From assembly GCA_026786335.1 (NCBI GenBank), contig JAJAYG010000088.1, forward strand, positions 1 to 7,290: DNA of 7,290 bases, read 5' to 3'. Origin of the DNA: Chitinophagales bacterium (GTDB lineage Bacteria > Bacteroidota > Bacteroidia > Chitinophagales > UBA10324). The position numbers and the translations under genes were made by a program. This document shows positions 1-6,005 of this stretch, one piece after another; positions within the stretch are counted from its first letter, which is position 1; every line of letters begins with the position of its first letter. The notes under the pieces were generated by a model. That model did no database searches. It was not told the DNA's origin and saw only the letters and a list, made by a program, of their open reading frames with translations.

Positions 1-1
1 T

Positions 2-235
2 CTTTATCCTAACCCAGCCGATGATGTTTTAATTCTTAAGACAAATGGTGTTAACCATGATGTAACTAATTTTTCAATTCTTGATTTAACAGGCAGAATA
101 ATTTTTTCGTTACAAGAGATTAGTGATGCAGAAGAAATATTAAAGATAGATGTACATACACTTCCTTCGGGAATTTATTTCGCACAAATTAAAACGGATA
201 CACAAGCAGAAACTGTGAAGTTTGTAAAGAACTGA
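2..235 (+). CDS. C-terminal end of a T9SS-secreted protein (partial)
   Basis: This is the 3' end of a gene that starts before the window; 77 codons and a TGA stop are present. The piece opens with LYPNPADDVL, the usual start of a type A T9SS sorting domain, continues with a beta-rich segment containing LDLTGRIIFS and LPSGIYFAQI, and ends in VKFVKN, a typical basic tail. Proteins with this domain are exported through the outer membrane by the type IX system, the domain is normally removed, and the cargo is released or attached to the surface. Only the sorting domain is visible, so the function of the mature protein cannot be told. It is convergent with the copper monooxygenase-like gene, with 17 bp between the stops. 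Confidence 0.9.
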   Translation, partial: LYPNPADDVLILKTNGVNHDVTNFSILDLTGRIIFSLQEISDAEEILKIDVHTLPSGIYFAQIKTDTQAETVKFVKN

Positions 236-252
236 CAATAGATCAGGAATTA

Positions 253-1821
253 TCACCTGACAACGGTTATCTTTTTTACTGCGACCTTATCGCCGCTTTG
301 TATACTTAATTGATAAAGCCCAACAGTAAGTGTGCTTACATCAATATCCTCTGTATAAATCCCCTTAGAAACATTTTTAACTTTATTTGATTTCACAACC
401 ACACCAAACAAATCTGTAAGTTGCCAACTAACATTGTGTGCTGGTAAATCACTTACTAAATTAACTTTTCCATTCGCAGGGTTAGGATAAATATTGAGCG
501 GTAATTTTTCAGCCACACTAAACTGCGAAGTTGGCAAACCATAAAAAGCACTATCAAGTATAATGTTTTCATCACCTGTTTGATAATCCATAAGAACAAA
601 TCCGCAACTCATCATTTCATCGCCCGACTCTCCGCCATCTTTCACCATCTTTGGTGGGTTGTTAGGGTTATCCGGGTTATTTACTGTGTTATCAAATACT
701 GCTTCCCCCAACAACGTTGCATCGAAAGGTACTTCCATAACTTTAGTGAGCATGTAATTATACTGCCAGTAAAAAGACCATTTAGGAATATAAAGAAGGT
801 TAGTTGTATCCCCGGGTGAAGTGACCATTCGTACGCGCCATGAAGTGCATACATGGTGGCTATGAGGTGTTAGCCCAAGCATAGATTTATGAACTCCCGG
901 AGTAGTAACTTCATTGAATGTTTTTACCACGTTGGCCGGAATAATGAATGGCCCATTAACCAATTGCGCCAGGAAGAGCCATTTTGTTCTGTAAACCCTC
1001 CGTCTCGAAGAATCGGGTGCCGAACAAAATTTAAAGAACAACTTTGAACTATCAACCTTTCCCATGCTACCGGGTGAGTAATGGATGCTGATAATAATAT
1101 CGGCACCCGGAGGAATTTCAATACCCATGTTTGAGGGTAACTTAAAAATTCCATTGCCAGGAAGCCATGCACCAACATCAACTGAAGTATTGCTAATGAA
1201 ACCGTTGCCACCTCCACCGGTATCAAAGCCCGGAAGAGTGTCTGCTAAATCTTTAAGATAAGCAATATCAGCGGTATCGGCATTGAAAGTAGTATGGTGA
1301 ACGATTGACCAATCGCCGGGAATAAATTCAAACTCGTTAATGTATTTTGTCTCGGTATAATTTGAATGAATAACAAAGGATCTGTAAACATTAGAATCAT
1401 TGGTAATGGTAAATTTCGGAATTTGAATTGTATCATCCGGATTTAACATAGTGGCTCCACCATTGTAAACAGGGGGCACCGGTGCACTACTCAAATCACC
1501 TGAAGGCATTCCTGCATTAACCCAATCATTGATCGCTGTAATATCATCGTCTGACAATACACGCTCATTCCAATAGTGATTGTAATTAGGATCGGCAGGC
1601 CAGGGAGGCATCTTCTTAGAATTTACATCAATTTGGATATTGATGCCATTTGCAACAGCATCGTCATAGGTCATTAATGAAAAGGGAGCAATTGCTCCAT
1701 CATGATGGCATACAGTGCAATTACTGTAAAGGATGGATGCAACTTTAGAACTCCAGTCAGGGGTTTGTGCATTGATTTCAAATGCAGAAAAACAAAAAAG
1801 CAGAATGAGTATTTTCTTCAT
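253..1821 (-). CDS. Secreted cytochrome c / copper type II (PHM-like) monooxygenase with T9SS sorting domain
   Basis: This encodes a 522-residue exported, probably redox-active protein. Residues 1-18 form a signal peptide (MKKILILLFCFS..., cleavage near NA-Q). A cytochrome c-like segment follows with CTVCH (C35, C38, H39) for heme attachment and MPPW (M71), a candidate distal heme ligand. The central part (about 130-430) carries PHM/DBM-type copper motifs in order: HH at 175-176, H247 in SIHY, HSH at 320-322, a DNTVNNPDNPNNPP stretch, and DEM with M403. By analogy with peptidylglycine hydroxylating monooxygenase these are the CuH ligands (two His plus one His) and CuM ligands (two His plus Met). 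Residues about 436-522 are a T9SS sorting domain (IYPNPANG, LTVGLYQLSI, basic end). The frame extends 8 codons upstream to a TTG at 1845, but the ATG at 1821 begins a standard signal peptide and is preferred. All copper ligands are present, so activity is plausible; the substrate is unknown. Confidence 0.88.
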   Translation of the reverse strand: MKKILILLFCFSAFEINAQTPDWSSKVASILYSNCTVCHHDGAIAPFSLMTYDDAVANGINIQIDVNSKKMPPWPADPNYNHYWNERVLSDDDITAINDWVNAGMPSGDLSSAPVPPVYNGGATMLNPDDTIQIPKFTITNDSNVYRSFVIHSNYTETKYINEFEFIPGDWSIVHHTTFNADTADIAYLKDLADTLPGFDTGGGGNGFISNTSVDVGAWLPGNGIFKLPSNMGIEIPPGADIIISIHYSPGSMGKVDSSKLFFKFCSAPDSSRRRVYRTKWLFLAQLVNGPFIIPANVVKTFNEVTTPGVHKSMLGLTPHSHHVCTSWRVRMVTSPGDTTNLLYIPKWSFYWQYNYMLTKVMEVPFDATLLGEAVFDNTVNNPDNPNNPPKMVKDGGESGDEMMSCGFVLMDYQTGDENIILDSAFYGLPTSQFSVAEKLPLNIYPNPANGKVNLVSDLPAHNVSWQLTDLFGVVVKSNKVKNVSKGIYTEDIDVSTLTVGLYQLSIQSGDKVAVKKITVVR

Positions 1822-1861
1822 CGATTTAGAAATTATAGAATCCAAATGTAATTAATAAAAT

Positions 1862-1869
1862 CAAATTTA
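1862..1869 (-). promoter_or_regulatory. Candidate Bacteroidota -7 box for the monooxygenase-like gene
   Basis: Read on the minus strand this is TAAATTTG, a full match to the Bacteroidota TAnnTTTG box. It lies 40 bp before the chosen ATG at 1821, giving a leader of roughly 35 nt. No TTTG element is seen at the expected -33 spacing, so the call rests on one 8-bp match in AT-rich DNA. If real, it supports the ATG start, although it does not exclude the TTG at 1845. Confidence 0.3.
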
Positions 1870-1975
1870 TTCTATAATTTCAACGTATCCATCCTTAAAA
1901 TAGTTTTAATAATTCTTAGTCCTTCAAATCTATGATGCAGATAAGGATATAAAAAGTAAGATATTATTTACAATT

Positions 1976-1983
1976 TACTTTTG
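1976..1983 (+). promoter_or_regulatory. Candidate -7 box directly before nadB
   Basis: TACTTTTG matches TAnnTTTG exactly and ends 4 bp before the nadB ATG. If used, transcription would start at or next to the ATG, giving a leaderless or nearly leaderless mRNA. No clear -33 TTTG is found about 20 bp upstream, and there is no Shine-Dalgarno sequence before the ATG. A chance match in AT-rich sequence is possible. Confidence 0.3.
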
Positions 1984-1987
1984 CTTT

Positions 1988-3577
1988 ATGAAAAAATTTG
2001 ATTTCCTCATCATCGGTTCAGGCATTGCAGGCTTAACCTATGCACTTAAAGTTGCACAGCATGGTTCGGTTTGCATTATTACAAAAGCTAGTGAAGATGA
2101 GTCGAACACTAAATATGCACAGGGCGGTGTAGCTGCTGTTTGGGATTTTGAGGAAGACAGTTACCGCAAACACATTGCAGATACACTTGATGCCGGCGCA
2201 GGATTGTGCGATAAAAAAATTGTAGAGATCGTGGTGAAGGAAGGGCCGCAGCGGGTGCAGGAAGTAATTGACTGGGGTGCCAGGTTCGATATGAATGCAG
2301 AAGGTGTATATGATTTGGGAAGAGAAGGCGGACACAGCGAACATCGTGTACTCCATCATAAAGACAACACCGGATTTGAAATTGAGCAAACATTATTACA
2401 GCAGATTTCTAAACATCCTAACATTGAATTGCATACACACTACTTTGCTATTGACATTATCACACAGCATCACCTCGGTGTTGAAGTAACGCGGCGCACA
2501 AAAAATATTGAGTGTTACGGTGTTTATGTTTTGAATACGCGAACAAAAAAAACAGAAACCATTCTTTCCAAAATTACTTTGCTTGCAACAGGGGGTGCAG
2601 GCCATGTATATCGCAATACCACCAATCCTATTATAGCAACAGGTGACGGCATCGCAATGGTGTACCGTGCAAAAGGAAAAATAGAGAATATGGAGTTCTA
2701 CCAGTTTCATCCAACGGCACTGTACAACCCCGGTGAGTATCCTTCCTTTTTAATCACCGAAGCCATCCGTGGCTTTGGAGGAATCCTAAAAACGAATGAT
2801 GAGAAGGAATTCATGCACAAGTATGATAAGCGCGCATCGCTTGCACCGCGTGATATTGTTGCGCGTGCAATAGATAATGAAATGAAAAAGCGCGGTGATG
2901 AATGTGTGTTCTTAGATTGCCGCCATCTCGACAAGAAAAAATTTATCGCACACTTCCCTAACATCTATGAGAAATGTTTGTCAATAGGAATTGATGTAAT
3001 GAAGGACATAATTCCTGTAGTACCTGCTGCGCATTATCTCTGCGGCGGAATTAAAACCGACGACCGCGGAAGAAGCTCCATCAAAAATTTATATGCCTGC
3101 GGCGAGTGCGCCTGCACCGGTTTGCACGGCGCAAACCGTCTTGCATCAAATTCATTATTAGAAGCCATGGTATTTTCTCACCGCGCTTACTTAGATGCTA
3201 TAAAAGTTTTTTCGAAAATTGATTTTCAGAAAAAAATACCTGCATGGAATGCCGAAGGAACTTTTAACCCCGAAGAAATGGTGCTCATCACATTTACAAG
3301 AATAGAATTGCAAAACATTATGAGCAGTTATGTTGGAATCGTGAGATCGAACTTGCGGTTGAAAAGAGCATTCGAAAGATTGGAATTAATCTACCGCGAA
3401 ACAGAAGAACTATATGAGCGCACCATTGTATCGCCCGAACTCTGCGAGTTGCGCAACCTCATCAACGTCGGTTACCTTATCATCCGCTCTTCGATGATGC
3501 GTAAAGAAAGTCGCGGACTTAATTTCAATACCGATTACCCGAAGAAATTGAAGGTGGGGAAGAATACGATTTTGTAA
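1988..3577 (+). CDS. nadB: L-aspartate oxidase
   Basis: This cytoplasmic flavoenzyme oxidises L-aspartate to iminoaspartate, which quinolinate synthase (NadA) condenses with dihydroxyacetone phosphate in de novo NAD synthesis. The 529 residues are the usual length. The N-terminal FAD-binding motif GSGIAGL spans residues 10-16. It is followed by YAQGGVAAVW (43-52), REGGHS (112-117), TGGAGHVYRNTTNP (201-214), FYQFHPTALY (237-246), LAPRDIVARA (285-294), PAAHYLCGGI (346-355) and GANRLASNSLLEAMVF (381-396). Residues matching the E. coli NadB active site are present: E113, H241, R288, H349 and R384. The last 120 residues form the helical C-terminal domain of the succinate dehydrogenase/fumarate reductase flavoprotein superfamily. 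EGGHS and the overall length favour NadB over a fumarate reductase subunit. The ATG at 1988 puts the dinucleotide fold at the N-terminus, as expected. No nadA or nadC is in the window; nadB stands alone, divergent from the monooxygenase-like gene. Confidence 0.96.
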   Translation: MKKFDFLIIGSGIAGLTYALKVAQHGSVCIITKASEDESNTKYAQGGVAAVWDFEEDSYRKHIADTLDAGAGLCDKKIVEIVVKEGPQRVQEVIDWGARFDMNAEGVYDLGREGGHSEHRVLHHKDNTGFEIEQTLLQQISKHPNIELHTHYFAIDIITQHHLGVEVTRRTKNIECYGVYVLNTRTKKTETILSKITLLATGGAGHVYRNTTNPIIATGDGIAMVYRAKGKIENMEFYQFHPTALYNPGEYPSFLITEAIRGFGGILKTNDEKEFMHKYDKRASLAPRDIVARAIDNEMKKRGDECVFLDCRHLDKKKFIAHFPNIYEKCLSIGIDVMKDIIPVVPAAHYLCGGIKTDDRGRSSIKNLYACGECACTGLHGANRLASNSLLEAMVFSHRAYLDAIKVFSKIDFQKKIPAWNAEGTFNPEEMVLITFTRIELQNIMSSYVGIVRSNLRLKRAFERLELIYRETEELYERTIVSPELCELRNLINVGYLIIRSSMMRKESRGLNFNTDYPKKLKVGKNTIL

Positions 3578-3677
3578 TTGTAACTCTTGCAAACTTAAAT
3601 CACATTGTAAAAAAATTCCAAGAACAAATAAATCCTAAGTTTTAAATTTCAAAACCTAATCATTCATGCTTGAGCAC

Positions 3678-3700
3678 CAGCGCTGCAGGCGTTGTTTTTT
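3678..3700 (+). terminator. Possible Rho-independent terminator downstream of nadB
   Basis: CAGCGC (3678-3683) and GCGTTG (3689-3694) can form a 6-bp stem, including one G-T pair, around a 5-nt loop, directly followed by six T residues. It lies about 100 bp after the nadB stop and about 64 bp before the next gene, so it could end the nadB transcript or be a hairpin in the leader of the downstream gene. The stem is short, hence moderate confidence. Confidence 0.35.
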
Positions 3701-3763
3701 CCCCATTAAACTTTCCCTACAAACCATTGTCACAGCAAGCAACTTCAATCAATCATTTTTCCC

Positions 3764-4984
3764 ATGAAAAAATATTTGCTGCTCTGTGTGATCTTGTTCA
3801 ATGCCGTTTTCATTTTACATGCGCAAACAAAACTGTTCGTTTATTTCGTGAGTCATAATGAAGACAACATCGGTTACCTCAATGGCAATGGTGGCTACCT
3901 TAGTTATGAGAGTGCGAGAAGTGCATTGATCAGCTTTGCAGATTTGATACAGTCAAAAAATGCATAATGGAATTTCGGAAGCGATAATGTATGTCTGCGA
4001 GCAGTCGCGCAATACGATACAGGCTTAAGTACAATCAACACCAACAATAAAAATCTGGTGCAGTGGCTTAAGGAAGACCGTGGTGTTGAATGTGATCCGC
4101 ACACGCATGAAGCAACTTACAACTACGCCGATGTTGCGTACCTCATGCAACAGTTAGGTGTAACACCCACCAATACCATGAGCGGATTTCTTTACAACCA
4201 ACTTCAAAACGGACATAGCTGGGAAGATTACCAGGATGGAGTTTTGGGAGATTCATTTCCAACCTTCCATTGGTATCCCGAAATATTAGGGGGCGCGGCA
4301 ACACCCAATCATCTTGATGATCCGGAATATTACGGCGTGTACAAACCGAAATCAATGGCGGAGTTTACAGTACATGAACCAACAAATCATTTGATCTTAT
4401 GCGGCACCGGTTGCAAACTCAAGATCAGCGATACTTCTACTGTTGCTTATATTTTTTCACAGATAAAAAGAATCACTGATGCAATACAAGACGGAACAGT
4501 TCCTGCCAACGGAATCTACACACAGGAAATCATGTTCAGCGAAAGTGATGCAGATCAAATTTTCTTTCTGCCTTTTGTAACAAGTTTGATTGACTCCATC
4601 AATGTGTTAGTTACAGATGAAAAAGTTGAATGGCGAAACATTGCTTCGGTCATTGACTATTGGAAAAATGATTTCAATTCACAACCCTTTGCCATGGACT
4701 GCAATTTTACTGTGCTGCTTGAGCCATCAGCAGTTACTGAAATTAATTCGCAAGAGGGCTTCGAAATATTTCCCAATACAGCAGATGAACAATTGCAAAT
4801 AACAGTGAGTGATTTATTGTTTGGAAATGAAATAAAGATTACGAATATCAATGGACAACTGATGATGAAAGAAAAAATCATTTCAAACAAAATCGAAATT
4901 CCTGTTTCAAGTTTTTCTGATGGAATTTATTTCATCAGCGTGGCAAACAGTGTGAAGAAATTTTTTGAAGCAATGAGTATTTGA
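3764..4984 (+). pseudogene. T9SS cargo gene of unknown function interrupted by one in-frame TAA
   Basis: From the ATG at 3764 to the TGA at 4984 there is a single reading frame of 406 codons broken only by TAA at 3965-3967 (codon 68). The first part has a signal peptide (MKKYLLLCVILFNAVFILHA, then Q) and begins a mature domain with FVYFVSHNED. The second part continues in the same frame without loss of sequence (WNFGSDN...), includes VECDPHTHE (108-116), and ends in a T9SS-like sorting domain (about 331-406: EIFPNTADEQ, FSDGIYFISV). A lysine, glutamine or glutamate codon changed in one base would explain the stop. The second half lacks a signal peptide and a good start (first possible is GTG at 4058), so neither half should give a working secreted protein. 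I do not recognise the family. The early HNED and later HTHE acidic/histidine motifs recall polysaccharide deacetylase-like barrels, but this is weak. Sequencing error is an alternative to true decay. Confidence 0.8.
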
Positions 4985-5030
4985 TGTGGGGGGTAAAAAA
5001 TTATTTCAGTAGTAGGGAAATCCGCAATCC

Positions 5031-5079
5031 TTGACATCTTGAGCACTTCAATAAACTCAGTACAGGTTTTATCGAAGGG
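5031..5079. repeat. Intergenic palindromic repeat, left copy
   Basis: This 49-bp unit matches 5186-5234 at 44 of 49 positions, in direct orientation, 155 bp apart. It contains CTTCAATAAA and TTTATCGAAG separated by 12 nt, an imperfect form of the 10-bp stem that is perfect in the right copy. It lies just after the interrupted cargo gene. Confidence 0.85.
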
Positions 5080-5100
5080 AAATAGAAAATATGTTAAATG

Positions 5101-5117
5101 CTTCGATAAACTCAGCA
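5101..5117. repeat. Intergenic repeat, central partial copy
   Basis: CTTCGATAAACTCAGCA is identical to 5201-5217 in the right copy and differs by two bases from 5046-5062 in the left copy. The downstream half (AGGTTTTATCGAAGGG) is missing here. Its own small hairpin is possible: ATGCT (5098-5102) and AGCAT (5114-5118). The minus-strand reading, ATGCTGAGTTTATCGAAGCAT-like, resembles short repeats scattered between genes in many Bacteroidota genomes. Confidence 0.75.
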
Positions 5118-5185
5118 TAACAAAAGTCGGCATTGGATCAATTAAATTAGTATGTAACAATGATAGAAAGGTTTTATTACTGACT

Positions 5186-5234
5186 TTGTCACCCTGAGCA
5201 CTTCGATAAACTCAGCACAGGTTTTATCGAAGGG
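5186..5234. repeat. Intergenic palindromic repeat, right copy
   Basis: This is the best-preserved copy. It begins TTGTCACCCTGAGCA and contains a perfect inverted repeat, CTTCGATAAA (5201-5210) and TTTATCGAAG (5223-5232), around a 12-nt loop. It sits 8 bp from the 3' end of the RDD gene in a spacer between convergent genes, the usual place for such repeats. A hairpin in the RNA could affect transcript ends from either side, but there is no T-run that would make it a classical terminator. Confidence 0.85.
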
Positions 5235-5242
5235 CGCAATCC

Positions 5243-5974
5243 CTACCTGCTCATCACCACATAATCACTCACCAAAGTTTTCAGAAACTGAATTTTATCA
5301 AAAGGAGTTTTACTCAAACTCAATTGCTCCGCCATTCGATCGGCGAGAATAGTAATTGCTTCACTGTGTGCAATATTGTTATGATTTTTTACGCGGTCAA
5401 CAGCTTGCTTGATCAGCAGCATATCCTGCTCACTAAATTTTTTTACATCAGGATAAACAGGTTTGTAATCCTCAATGGTTTTCATAGAGAGAATTTCGTT
5501 GAGGTTTACTGATGACCACGGATTTAATTTTATCACTGCCGTATTCGCCAGCAAATCGCCCAGCCGCTGACTGCGCTCTGTGGAACTGATCATCATCACT
5601 GCAATGGAACCAAGCGAGCACCAGATATCAATAAACCTGAAAGCCCACCTCACCACGTAATCATTGCCGGTTGGTTCTTTGCCGGTGATCTTTACAATCT
5701 TCAATCCCAATAATCTTTTTCCCACGCTTTGTCCGTTCATCAGCATTTCAAAAGTGAGCGAATAAAAAACGAAGATTAAAATATTTACAATCGGAATAAT
5801 GTAGACTGAAAATCCGCTGCTGCTGAATAGCCACGCCATCAATAACGAGAGGATTGCGAGAACACCAAACATTAAAATCATGTCAACCATAAATGCAAAC
5901 ATGCGGTCGCGAACTGTTGCCAATGCATATTGTATCGTTACGTTTTGTGTAGTATTGATGTCGATTGTGCGCAT
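5243..5974 (-). CDS. RDD family membrane protein
   Basis: This 243-residue inner-membrane protein carries the RDD domain. The N-terminus (IDINTTQNVTIQYALA) is the usual lead-in, followed by VRDRMFAFMVDMI with the signature Arg and Asp residues (R22, D23, D31). Membrane segments lie near residues 27-50, 55-78 and 112-131. The conserved GQSVGKRLLGLKIV (81-94), RWAFRFID (109-116) and QRLGDLLANTAVI (136-148) are all present. Residues about 165-243 form a charged, probably cytoplasmic helical tail. The biochemical role of most RDD proteins is not settled; some are linked to ion transport. It is divergent from the SpoIIM-family gene with a 31-bp gap, a neighbour pair seen in Bacteroidota, which suggests a shared membrane process. 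The stop is TAG. Confidence 0.93.
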   Translation of the reverse strand: MRTIDINTTQNVTIQYALATVRDRMFAFMVDMILMFGVLAILSLLMAWLFSSSGFSVYIIPIVNILIFVFYSLTFEMLMNGQSVGKRLLGLKIVKITGKEPTGNDYVVRWAFRFIDIWCSLGSIAVMMISSTERSQRLGDLLANTAVIKLNPWSSVNLNEILSMKTIEDYKPVYPDVKKFSEQDMLLIKQAVDRVKNHNNIAHSEAITILADRMAEQLSLSKTPFDKIQFLKTLVSDYVVMSR

Positions 5975-6005
5975 TAAATTTTTTTTCTCAACTTGCCTTG
6001 CTTAA

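Larger units (their letters stand above)
5023..5242. other. 8-bp direct repeat flanking the intergenic repeat block (possible target-site duplication)
   Basis: CGCAATCC occurs at 5023-5030 and again at 5235-5242, exactly abutting the outer ends of the repeat block at 5031-5234. The right copy touches the stop codon of the RDD gene. This layout is what insertion of a small non-autonomous element with an 8-bp duplication would leave. No transposase and no terminal inverted repeats are seen, so the origin is uncertain. Confidence 0.45.

Noticed and set aside
243..260. Short inverted repeat as a bidirectional terminator between the first two genes
   Set aside because: The stem has only five pairs, overlaps the TGA of the minus-strand gene and has no T-run on either side.
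1822..1845. Eight-codon upstream extension of the monooxygenase-like gene to a TTG start
   Set aside because: The internal ATG gives a standard signal peptide start (MKKILILL), and the extension adds unneeded residues.
2033..2964. Several minus-strand ORFs within nadB
   Set aside because: They are antisense shadows of a strongly conserved enzyme gene and show no family motifs.
3670..3858. Plus-strand ORF of 62 codons overlapping the start of the interrupted gene
   Set aside because: It runs through the hairpin and overlaps the clear signal-peptide ORF in another frame; no recognisable protein features.
3965..3967. TAA reassigned to an amino acid in this genome
   Set aside because: nadB ends naturally at TAA in the same window, and other genes end at TGA and TAG; no bacterial TAA reassignment is supported.
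3967..3987. TAATG stop/start overlap at the in-frame stop, possible translational coupling
   Set aside because: The ATG is in a different frame and reaches a stop after six codons, so it cannot restart the downstream part.
4927..5160. Minus-strand ORF of 77 codons with MLSLSKHL and FDKTCTEFIEV
   Set aside because: Its protein is largely a translation of the palindromic repeats and the end of the neighbouring gene; such SLSKH peptides are a familiar artefact of these repeats.
5031..5234. CRISPR-like array
   Set aside because: Only three unequal copies with irregular spacing (55 and 100 bp), palindromic with a 12-nt loop, and no cas genes nearby.
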